From assembly GCA_003136515.1 (NCBI GenBank), contig PLEU01000087.1, positions 1 through 6,810 of the forward strand: a stretch of DNA of 6,810 nucleotides, in the 5' to 3' direction. The notes beneath the pieces are model-generated. The model saw only the letters and a program-made list of their open reading frames with translations. It was not told the origin of the DNA and made no database searches. The translations under genes were made by a program, and so were the position numbers. Positions within the stretch are counted from its first letter, which is position 1, and the number at the start of each line of letters is the position of its first letter. Shown piece by piece: positions 1-6,410 of the stretch. The stretch is from Spartobacteria bacterium. GTDB taxonomy: Bacteria; Verrucomicrobiota; Verrucomicrobiae; Chthoniobacterales; UBA6821.

Positions 1-875
1 GTTACATGCAGGAGATGATCCCATTTCTCGGGCCGTATGTTGATGTTCCCGCACCCGACATGGGGACGAATGAAAAAATTATGGGCTGGATGATGGATAC
101 CTATTCCAACCATATCGGCTACAATTCCCCGGCAATCATCACTGGAAAACCGCTCTCTCTTGGCGGATCGCAGGGGCGGCTTGAGGCTACAGGTGCGGGG
201 GTAGCCTATCTCGTTAAACTCTATCTTGCGGATATTGGCATTCCAGTTTCGGAGGCGACGGTGGCGATCCAGGGATTCGGCAATGTCGGCAGTGAGGCTG
301 CACATGCCCTTGCCAACTATGGGGCAAAGATCATTGCGATTTCCGATTACACAGGAGGCATTTACAACGAAGCTGGCATTGATCTGAGAAAGGCGCGGGA
401 GTACGTGAAAAGCCAAAGGGTGCTGAAGGATTTCGACGGAGGTGAGACGATCTCCAATGAGGAGTTGCTCATGCTGAAGTGCACGGTTCTTGTTCCGGCC
501 GCGATGGAGCGTGTGATCACTGCAGGGCTTGCCCCTCGGCTTCAGTGTCGCCTGCTTGCAGAGGCCGCCAATGGCCCCACGACCAATGACGCCAGCCGTA
601 TCATTGAGGAACGTGGTGACATTGAGTTGATTCCCGACGTCCTCTGCAATGCCGGGGGGGTGATTGTCTCCTACTTCGAGTGGCTTCAAAATCTCCAGAG
701 TTACTATTGGAGCCGTGATGAGGTGTTGCAAAAACTATTTGTGATCCTAGATCGGGCCAAGGATTCGGTTGAGAAACAAAAAAAGAAGTTTCTGTTCAGT
801 CGCCGCCTCGCCGCCCTAACCCTCGGTATCCAGCGCGTCGCCGATGCGAAACAGAGCAGGGGATTGTTTCCGTAG
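1..875 (+). CDS. gdhA: Glutamate dehydrogenase, C-terminal part (5' end outside window)
   Basis: Catalyses the reversible oxidative deamination of glutamate to 2-oxoglutarate and ammonium with NAD(P), a cytoplasmic link between nitrogen and carbon metabolism. The reading frame is already open at base 3, so the ATG at 6 is internal. Family proteins are about 410-450 residues; roughly the first 130, including the substrate-binding and catalytic lysines, are missing. Numbering from that internal Met, PAPDMGTN (15-22) holds the catalytic Asp. GFGNVG (90-95) is the Rossmann dinucleotide loop, and Asp114 sits near the end of the second strand, where an acidic residue is compatible with NAD. The motifs NAGGVIVSYFEWLQN and a C-terminal RGLFP are typical of hexameric Glu/Leu/Phe/Val dehydrogenases. 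Glutamate specificity is inferred from overall resemblance; the gene symbol is generic. The stop is TAG at 873-875 and the downstream gene starts 58 bases later on the same strand. Confidence 0.93.
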   Translation, partial: YMQEMIPFLGPYVDVPAPDMGTNEKIMGWMMDTYSNHIGYNSPAIITGKPLSLGGSQGRLEATGAGVAYLVKLYLADIGIPVSEATVAIQGFGNVGSEAAHALANYGAKIIAISDYTGGIYNEAGIDLRKAREYVKSQRVLKDFDGGETISNEELLMLKCTVLVPAAMERVITAGLAPRLQCRLLAEAANGPTTNDASRIIEERGDIELIPDVLCNAGGVIVSYFEWLQNLQSYYWSRDEVLQKLFVILDRAKDSVEKQKKKFLFSRRLAALTLGIQRVADAKQSRGLFP

Positions 876-933
876 GCTGATCAGATCCCTTTTCAGGCTT
901 TTCCCACTGGGCTCTCTCTGATTCCGTCATGGG

Positions 934-1389
934 ATGTTGAGTGATCATTACAGTAGCCTCCTTGCCATTCACAGCATACTGCGCTGGTTGATTCTCCTCT
1001 CTGGGATCGGGGCAGTCGGCTCATGTTTCCTTGGTATTTCCCGCAAGCTTCCCTTTGCGCCGCTGGGCAGGCGTGCGGGGCTGATTTATGTCTCGTTGAT
1101 TGACACTCAGTTTCTCGTGGGAGTGCTGCTATATTTTGACAGCCCACTTGTGCATACCCTCTGGGCGGACCCTGCTGTCGGAATGAAACAGCATGAACTC
1201 AGATTCTTCGGCGTGGAGCATACGACGATCATGGTGATCGCTCTGATCCTAGCCCACATCGGGGCTATCCGCAGTAGGCGGGCCAAGGAGGCGCTCAAAG
1301 CCTATTCTGCGGCCCTCATCTGGTATGCCATTTCGCTCGCCCTGATTCTGTTCGGAATCCCCTGGTGGCGTCCCCTGCTCGGTTACTGA
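934..1389 (+). CDS. Small four-helix membrane protein, cytochrome b-like (function unknown)
   Basis: A 151-residue integral inner-membrane protein. Hydrophobic segments lie at about residues 15-35, 48-67, 94-113 and 124-142. Conserved-looking positions are His13 in HSILRW, Asp57 with Gln59 in the second helix, and His96 and His108 in the third (VEHTTIM and ILAHIG). It resembles short uncharacterised proteins of Bacteroidota and related phyla that are often labelled cytochrome b-like; I recall this from family knowledge and did not check it. Histidines within or beside the helices could bind haem, but no classical bis-His cytochrome b pattern can be proved here. The start ATG at 934 has no clear ribosome binding site; TTG at 937 is the nearest alternative. 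It follows the glutamate dehydrogenase gene by 58 bases without a convincing terminator, so co-transcription is possible. Confidence 0.8.
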   Translation: MLSDHYSSLLAIHSILRWLILLSGIGAVGSCFLGISRKLPFAPLGRRAGLIYVSLIDTQFLVGVLLYFDSPLVHTLWADPAVGMKQHELRFFGVEHTTIMVIALILAHIGAIRSRRAKEALKAYSAALIWYAISLALILFGIPWWRPLLGY

Positions 1390-1617
1390 TGAGACTCTGC
1401 ATTCTATCGACCGATGTGATTGCGCATCTGGAAATCGAGAATTTCCCGCTTGTCATGGATAGTGCTAAGTTTCTCTCTACTCCTGCCTGAACTATAGTCG
1501 GCAGGATTCGGCCATAACGGCTCCTGCTTCCCAATCTCTTGGATTGAGACTGCACGACATTAGATCGTTGATCTCTCCCGCACATCCTCTCACGGTAACA
1601 CCTAAAAATTTATCAGC
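1390..1617. other. Convergent intergenic region without a supported gene
   Basis: This gap lies between the 3' ends of the small membrane protein gene (+) and the SPFH gene (-). I see no supported gene in it. An open frame on the minus strand that crosses it (about 1316-1585) has low-complexity Arg/Ser-rich composition and runs into the upstream gene, so I regard it as spurious. The only structured element I found is the hairpin at 1481-1506. Confidence 0.6.
1481..1506. terminator. Hairpin between convergent genes, possible weak bidirectional terminator
   Basis: TCCTGCC at 1481-1487 pairs perfectly with GGCAGGA at 1500-1506, a 7-bp GC-rich stem with a 12-base loop. It sits about 90 bases past the stop of the plus-strand gene and about 110 past that of the minus-strand gene. 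There is no T-run after it in either direction, so a canonical intrinsic terminator is not supported; the position between convergent genes is the main argument. Confidence 0.25.
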
Positions 1618-2523
1618 CTACTTATCCTCCCCTTTCTCCTTCACGGGCAATACAAGCTGCGGGCCGGCATTCAACGGGATATAAACCCGGTTGGCACCCT
1701 TGATATTCTCGGCTTGGAGGTACTGGATGTAGAGGGGGCCTAAGACGGCTGTGATTGAGGCAATCGCCTTGGCCTGTTCAATGGCTTCGGCTGAAGCGCG
1801 TGCACCGTCAGCCTCACCGTTTTTTCGTTCGATCTCGATGTTTTTCTCCGCAATTTGTTCCTCAATGGCCTTCTGTTCTAGGGTTTGGTTCAGAGCCACT
1901 TTTCCTGCGATGGCTACGATGACCTGCTGTGGGGGTGAGGCATTGCCCATCACGACCGACATGACTTCGAAGGGGGTGTTTTTCAGGAGATCTTTAACCT
2001 GAGTCTCGATATTTTGAGATATCTGCGGCAGTGACTCATTGACATCGAGGCCGTTGTATTGCGCCACGACGGATCGCGTGATGGTGCGGAATGGCTCCTT
2101 GATGAACTGGTCATAGGCCTGCTGTGCAATCTTGTCGGGATCTCCTGTAGCTTCCCATCCGCCGAATTCCTCCATGAATCGACGCACGGATTGCTCATCC
2201 GGTTTCAGCCGCCAGACAATATGGGCCTGACTGGAGAGGGGGAGCTTGTCCTTGGCAAGGATGGCACTGTCGGAATCGAACGTCTCCGAGTAGGTGAAGG
2301 GAGTGATGGAGACAGGCTGTCCGGAGAGGCGCCAGCGTAGTCCTGTGGAAGCGGGGCCGAAGATGACCTCCTTGAACTCCCCCTTACCAAGAATGGGTTT
2401 AGAATAGATATAACTGGCATAGCCTGCTGTAACTGGGACGTTGGATAAATTGGGAGCGAGGAAGAGTGCCGCGAAAATACCAATGGCGATGATGGCAATG
2501 ATGCCGACGGGAGGTCTCTGCAT
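1618..2523 (-). CDS. Prohibitin/SPFH (band 7) family membrane protein
   Basis: A 301-residue protein anchored by one N-terminal hydrophobic helix (residues about 7-24), preceded by a short basic-polar end. An SPFH/band-7 domain of mixed strands and helices spans about 30-200, including GYASYIYSKPILGKG and a GPASTGLRWR segment. A heptad-rich Glu/Lys/Ala helix at about 210-255 (EEQIAEKNIEIERK, then alanine-rich) is the usual oligomerising coiled coil, and a short C-terminal region ends in charged residues. Prohibitin-like proteins form large membrane rings that scaffold proteases or organise membrane microdomains; the specific role here is unknown. No NfeD or protease partner is adjacent, and the gene is flanked by convergent and divergent neighbours, so it is probably monocistronic. 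Start ATG at 2521-2523; no strong ribosome binding site precedes it. It reads divergently from the channel gene, sharing a 180-base upstream region. Confidence 0.87.
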   Translation of the reverse strand: MQRPPVGIIAIIAIGIFAALFLAPNLSNVPVTAGYASYIYSKPILGKGEFKEVIFGPASTGLRWRLSGQPVSITPFTYSETFDSDSAILAKDKLPLSSQAHIVWRLKPDEQSVRRFMEEFGGWEATGDPDKIAQQAYDQFIKEPFRTITRSVVAQYNGLDVNESLPQISQNIETQVKDLLKNTPFEVMSVVMGNASPPQQVIVAIAGKVALNQTLEQKAIEEQIAEKNIEIERKNGEADGARASAEAIEQAKAIASITAVLGPLYIQYLQAENIKGANRVYIPLNAGPQLVLPVKEKGEDK

Positions 2524-2581
2524 GGCTCATGGGTGACGCAGGCAGGCGGGGGAAGCAAGGCGGAAAAAATTAGCAGTTCGG

Positions 2582-2590
2582 ATGATAGCA
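2582..2590 (-). promoter_or_regulatory. Possible extended -10 promoter for the SPFH gene
   Basis: On the minus strand these bases read TGCTATCAT: an extended -10 TG motif followed by TATCAT, one mismatch from the sigma-70 consensus. The -35 region 17 bases upstream (TTCTGG) is poor. Transcription would begin near 2575, leaving a leader of about 50 bases before the ATG at 2523. This is a pattern match only, and promoter consensus in this organism is unknown. Confidence 0.25.
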
Positions 2591-2621
2591 TCCCCTATGA
2601 ACCGCCAGAATGCCGTGGACC

Positions 2622-2655
2622 CCGGGAACATCATACTCCTTTTGAAAATTCCCGG
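2622..2655. repeat. Inverted repeat CCGGGAA/TTCCCGG in the divergent promoter region
   Basis: CCGGGAA at 2622-2628 is matched by its exact reverse complement TTCCCGG at 2649-2655, with 20 AT-richer bases between. It ends 48 bases upstream of the channel gene start, where a promoter or operator would be expected. The 27-base centre-to-centre spacing is a little under three helical turns, so the half-sites could bind a dimeric regulator or form a leader hairpin. A TTGAAA (2642-2647) lies within it but lacks a good -10 partner. Chance occurrence is possible. Confidence 0.35.
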
Positions 2656-2703
2656 ACACTTTTCCGCATTTCCCAGGCCACGGGGTCATGGTAGGCAGAT
2701 GGG

Positions 2704-3849
2704 GTGAAGTTTTGCCGTCTGTTGCTCCCGCTCTCTTTCTGTGTCTGTTCGTGGATTTTCGCGATGATTGCAGCCACGGCGCTTGCTGAGGCTGCCAGCA
2801 ACCTGAACATCCCCGTTAGTGGGACAGCTTCCATGTCGGTCGCTTCAGGTAGGCTGAAGATCGCTGTCTTCGAACGTCCTCCTTACAGTTTCAAGGACAA
2901 GGATGGCAACTGGACCGGTCTGAGCATTGATCTCTGGGAACAGATAGCGGGACGGCTTGGCCTTTCTTTTGATTACGTCGAGACACCTCTTTCAGAAGTC
3001 TATGTACAACTCCAGTCAGGCGCGTGTGATCTCTCTCCGGTGATTCCGCTTTCACAAGAGAAGGCAGGACTGGTGGATTTCACTGAGCCTTATCTTTTCA
3101 GTCATGGAGCGGTGGTCATTCCCAAAAAAACGTTTCTGGATACTCTCAAGACCCTTCATTCCTATATCTGGAGCCGTGAGGTATTCATCATTTTCCTTGC
3201 GATGCTGATCGGAATGACCGTTTTTAGCTTCCTTTTGATGTTGGTTGAGAGGAAGCACGTGAGCGGGCACTTTAGTGGACCATCGATGAAGGGACTCGGT
3301 TCGGCTCTCTGGTTCTCCGCCGTCACGATGACGACTGTCGGCTACGGGGATAAGACGCCGCTTTCAGTTGTAGGCAGATTGATCACCTTTTTCTGGATGC
3401 TTGTAGGAGTCCTGTTGATCGCCCTCTTTACTGGTACGGTAGCCTCCTCCATCACCACCGCGCAGATTCAGAACGGAGTCGTCCGCTTCGATGATCTTTC
3501 CCGTTTTCATCTGGGCTGCCTCGAAGGCTCCAGGATGGATTTCCTCCTGAGAAACAGGGGAATCCCAGCTATTCGCTATACAGGTCTCGACGGAGGTTTT
3601 GAAGGTTTCAAGAGGGGGGAAATCAATGCCTATGCCGGGGATTCCGTAACGCTTGAGTATTGGATGACTCACAATGCTCCGGGAAAATTCCAGATATCCC
3701 TCATCCCCGATTCCGCGATGATCTACGCCTTTGCCACAAGACATCATCTTCCGCAGTTGTCGGAGATTAATCGTGAACTTCTCGAAATTGCCCTAGCTCC
3801 TGATTGGAGGTCCAAGGCTGAGAGGTGGACCGGGCCTCTCAGCTTCTGA
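2704..3849 (+). CDS. Prokaryotic glutamate-receptor-type (GluR0-like) ligand-gated K+ channel
   Basis: A 381-residue predicted inner-membrane channel gated by a periplasmic ligand. Residues 1-30 form a signal peptide (MK start, hydrophobic core, ALAEA cleavage region). S1, the first half of a type-3 solute-binding domain, spans about 50-142 and includes FERPPYSF, a GLSIDLWEQIA helix and DFTEPYLFS (125-133). TM1 is about 158-181. A re-entrant pore loop carries the K+ filter TVGYGD (211-216). TM2 is about 222-246, and S2, the second half of the binding domain, is about 258-375, with Asp313 in a position typical of amino-group recognition. This S1-TM-P-TM-S2 order, lacking the third helix of animal receptors, is that of Synechocystis GluR0. 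Channels of this type assemble as tetramers. Lys120 stands where amino-acid binders usually have Arg (TPER versus SQEK), so the ligand is uncertain. The GTG start is chosen because it gives a complete signal peptide and an in-frame TAG lies at 2692-2694; ATG 2764 would remove most of it. The CLC gene follows after 13 bases. Confidence 0.92.
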   Translation: MKFCRLLLPLSFCVCSWIFAMIAATALAEAASNLNIPVSGTASMSVASGRLKIAVFERPPYSFKDKDGNWTGLSIDLWEQIAGRLGLSFDYVETPLSEVYVQLQSGACDLSPVIPLSQEKAGLVDFTEPYLFSHGAVVIPKKTFLDTLKTLHSYIWSREVFIIFLAMLIGMTVFSFLLMLVERKHVSGHFSGPSMKGLGSALWFSAVTMTTVGYGDKTPLSVVGRLITFFWMLVGVLLIALFTGTVASSITTAQIQNGVVRFDDLSRFHLGCLEGSRMDFLLRNRGIPAIRYTGLDGGFEGFKRGEINAYAGDSVTLEYWMTHNAPGKFQISLIPDSAMIYAFATRHHLPQLSEINRELLEIALAPDWRSKAERWTGPLSF

Positions 3850-3862
3850 TGTGCGCTGAGTC

Positions 3863-5551
3863 ATGCTCACCAAAAGCACCCGGGAGATTTTACTGACGGT
3901 ACTCTGCGGTGTGGTGGGTTGCCTAGTTGCTCTGGCATTCGGCGATGGGATCAATCGGCTTTTTGACCTTCTCTGGATCCCTCTCAAGCAGGGTGGAATC
4001 TGGCATTTCGCCGTCGGAGGATTTCTAGTTCTTTCGGCGGCAGGACTACTGACGGGTGGCTTGCTGAGTTTCTTTGCTCCCGATGCGGCTGGAAGCGGCA
4101 TCCCTCAACTCAAAGTGGCCTACTGGAAGGATATGGGCTGTATCCGCAAGCGCACTGTAGTGGTGAAATTTCTGGCAGGCATCATCTCCATGGGGGGAGG
4201 AATCAGTCTCGGCAAGGAAGGGCCCACCGTTCAACTGGCGGCAGGAGTTTCTGCGCTCCTGGGGCGGAAGCTTGGCGTCATCAATCTGCAGAATCGTGCG
4301 ATGTGTGCCTGTGGGGCAGCAGCGGGGCTAGCTGCAGCTTTTAATACACCGATTGCAGGAGTGACATTTGTTCTGGAGGAGATTTTGGAGAATCTCAACA
4401 GCCGATTGATCGGGCGGCTGCTCCTTGCATCGTTCGTCTCAGTGGTCGTCCTTTATGTGCTCAACGGCGACCACGCGGTCCTAGGTTTACATCAGGCCAT
4501 CCATTTTTACTGGCGTGCCTATCTCATGATTCCCTTGATCAGTGCTCTGGCAGCCTTAGTTGGTGTATATTTTCAAAATGCGGCTTTGGGGTGGAAGCGG
4601 CAGATTCGGACACAGGCAAAAATTCCACCGGCGTTGAGGCCGTTTGTCGGAGCATTGACAACCTGGGCTGCGGCCACTTTGGTTTTTGCGGCAACGGGGC
4701 ATATCGGGGTGCTGGGACTAGGTTACGAAGATCTAAACGCATGCCTTGCCGGTTCACTGGGATTAGTCGCATTGACACTTCTCCTGCTGGGAAAATGGGT
4801 TGCCACGACTGCCAGTTATGCCTGGGGAGGATGTGGGGGAATCTTTGCTCCCACTCTCTGCCTAGGTGCCTTTACCGGAGCGCTCTGTAGCGGTCTGCTG
4901 GCGGGTCCGTTTGGCCTTTCCCGCGGTGCTGTGGAATTGCTTACAGTGGCGGGTATGAGTGCCTGTCTGGGAGCGGTGGTGAGGGCTCCCGCTACTTCTA
5001 TCATGATCGTGTTTGAGATGACGCATGATTTTGCTTTGGTTCCGCCGCTTATGCTTGGAGCGCTGATCAGCCAGTTCGTCAGCCGACGTTGCTGTAAGGA
5101 GAATTTCTACTCCCAGGTGATCATCGACGATGGGATCGATCTCACCCTTCACCGCACGGTTCAGGATTTTTCCGATTGGAAAAAGCGGAGAGTGGCTGCC
5201 TTTGCCACCATGCCCGCCCAATGTGTACGGCCGGACGATCCGGATTCAGCCCGCGAGGTGCTTGAGGCCACACACTTTGCCGCGTATCCCGTGATCGAGG
5301 GGGCGGAGGAGAGGCTCATCGGGGTGATCAGTCGGGAGGATTGCCTGCACGCCCTGCGACGGAATCAAAAATGGGTGGTGCAGCCAGCGGAAGCGGTTTT
5401 GTTGGATGCCACGTTGGATCAGGTCGGGAAGAGCCTTGTGGAGGCTCCCCTTGGAGTGCTGGTCATCCTGAATCGCGCACACTGTGTTTGTGGGATTTTC
5501 ACTCTTCATGACTTGCTGCGCTGTCAACAGGCAGTGATGGATGCGGAGTGA
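3863..5551 (+). CDS. CLC-family chloride channel/antiporter with C-terminal CBS pair
   Basis: A 562-residue membrane protein that moves chloride, probably in exchange for protons, as a homodimer. The transmembrane CLC domain covers about 8-410. Its anion-pathway motifs are GSGIP (77-81), GKEGP (117-121) with gating Glu119, and GGIFAP (325-330). Glu172-Glu173 in FVLEEI match the internal proton glutamate of E. coli ClcA (E203), so Cl-/H+ antiport is more likely than a pure channel. Tyr416 after the last helix could be the central pore tyrosine, but that alignment is uncertain. The cytoplasmic end holds two CBS repeats, about 447-500 and 505-555, the usual site of nucleotide regulation; E. coli ClcA lacks these. 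Start ATG 3863 follows the channel stop by 13 bases with no strong ribosome binding site; an in-frame GTG at 3851 meets a stop at once. Likely co-transcribed with, and perhaps translationally coupled to, the channel gene. Confidence 0.95.
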   Translation: MLTKSTREILLTVLCGVVGCLVALAFGDGINRLFDLLWIPLKQGGIWHFAVGGFLVLSAAGLLTGGLLSFFAPDAAGSGIPQLKVAYWKDMGCIRKRTVVVKFLAGIISMGGGISLGKEGPTVQLAAGVSALLGRKLGVINLQNRAMCACGAAAGLAAAFNTPIAGVTFVLEEILENLNSRLIGRLLLASFVSVVVLYVLNGDHAVLGLHQAIHFYWRAYLMIPLISALAALVGVYFQNAALGWKRQIRTQAKIPPALRPFVGALTTWAAATLVFAATGHIGVLGLGYEDLNACLAGSLGLVALTLLLLGKWVATTASYAWGGCGGIFAPTLCLGAFTGALCSGLLAGPFGLSRGAVELLTVAGMSACLGAVVRAPATSIMIVFEMTHDFALVPPLMLGALISQFVSRRCCKENFYSQVIIDDGIDLTLHRTVQDFSDWKKRRVAAFATMPAQCVRPDDPDSAREVLEATHFAAYPVIEGAEERLIGVISREDCLHALRRNQKWVVQPAEAVLLDATLDQVGKSLVEAPLGVLVILNRAHCVCGIFTLHDLLRCQQAVMDAE

Positions 5552-5557
5552 GGCTGC

Positions 5558-6376
5558 CTAGACAATGACTTCAGCACTGGCTGTAATCGTCATCTTATAT
5601 TTCTGACCGGTTCTTTGAACCCTGACAGGAGCATCGAACATTTGTGAAAGTTGCTTGGAAGTGATGCACCTGCTGATCGGACCGGAGGCAATCGACTTCC
5701 CAGCACGCAGCATCAACAGATGGCTGAATATCGGTGTGATCTCTTCAAGGTGATGAGTGACAAAAATCAGCGTGGGAGGGGATGGGATGGTCGTGAGGCG
5801 TTGGAGAAACAGGAGGAAATTCTCTCTGGCCAACGGATCAAGTCCCGCACAGGCTTCATCCAGAATGAGGATTTTGGGCTGTGCCATTAGTGCGCGGCCA
5901 ATAAGCACGCGCTGGCGTTCACCTTGGGAAAGGGTTTTCCATTCCTGATCTGCGAGACGCCTGCATTCCACAAGCTTCAGGATTCTCATGGCCGCCTTCC
6001 GATCCGCTGGGGTGGGGGATTCCCATGTATTGATGACGGCATATTTTCCGCTCACGACAGCCTCAATTGCCAATTCGGAATCTTCAATGCGGTTGCGGAT
6101 GGCAGAACTGACGATGCCGACGTACTTTCGCAGATCACGCCAGTCTGATTCGCCAAAGGTCTCTCCGAGCACACGGATTTCCCCGGAGGAGGGAAAGAGA
6201 TAACCTGTCAGTGCGGCCAGAAGGGAAGTTTTGCCAGAGCCATTCGGCCCTAGGATTACCCAGTGCTCGCCCGGCAGGATTCTCCAGTTGATCTCATGCA
6301 GGATGTCCCTATTCCCGCGATGCACGGAGAGATTACTGATTTCAACTAGTGGCAAAGAAGGTGGGAGCGATTTCAT
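5558..6376 (-). CDS. Stand-alone ABC ATPase, ModF/YlmA-like
   Basis: A 272-residue cytoplasmic ATP-binding cassette with no membrane domain. Walker A GPNGSGKT is at 43-50, signature LSQGERQR at 149-156, Walker B ILILDEA at 169-175, D-loop GLDP at 178-181 and the switch His in VTHH at 207-209. The usual Q-loop glutamine is absent: the segment reads VGIVSSAIRNRI (86-97). That VSS pattern followed by EAVVSGKYA is what I recall from the single-domain YlmA/ModF-type group (COG1119), whose transport role is unproven despite the molybdenum label. The frame stays open 40 codons upstream to an ATG at 6496, but that extension is non-conserved and overlaps the end of tex; ATG 6374-6376 begins just before the conserved LVEISNLSV and leaves a 34-base gap, so I chose it. 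No permease gene is adjacent. It probably shares a transcript with tex. Its stop converges on the CLC gene with only 6 bases between. Confidence 0.88.
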   Translation of the reverse strand: MKSLPPSLPLVEISNLSVHRGNRDILHEINWRILPGEHWVILGPNGSGKTSLLAALTGYLFPSSGEIRVLGETFGESDWRDLRKYVGIVSSAIRNRIEDSELAIEAVVSGKYAVINTWESPTPADRKAAMRILKLVECRRLADQEWKTLSQGERQRVLIGRALMAQPKILILDEACAGLDPLARENFLLFLQRLTTIPSPPTLIFVTHHLEEITPIFSHLLMLRAGKSIASGPISRCITSKQLSQMFDAPVRVQRTGQKYKMTITASAEVIV

Positions 6377-6410
6377 AGGGAGACACTTGGTCTGGATGAC
6401 TGCCAGCCGC

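Noticed and set aside
653..661. A seven-G run in the glutamate dehydrogenase gene (and seven-A runs near 778 and 3124) as a frameshift or phase-variation site.
   Set aside because: The frames are intact through all three runs, and runs of this length are common by chance; no alternative product is evident.
876..933. A possible terminator after the glutamate dehydrogenase gene (partly pairing GGCTGA and TCAGGC, then TTTT).
   Set aside because: The stem is six pairs with a G-G mismatch and the T-run is short and offset; not convincing.
1316..1585. An 89-codon minus-strand open frame across the convergent gap.
   Set aside because: Composition is random-looking and it overlaps the coding end of the small membrane protein; no supporting start signal.
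2205..2591. A 128-codon minus-strand open frame overlapping the SPFH gene and its upstream region.
   Set aside because: Its Ser/Pro/Leu-rich product resembles no family, and the overlapping SPFH frame is clearly the real gene.
4862..5221. A 119-codon minus-strand open frame inside the CLC gene.
   Set aside because: His/Lys/Arg-rich shadow of a strongly conserved CLC reading frame.
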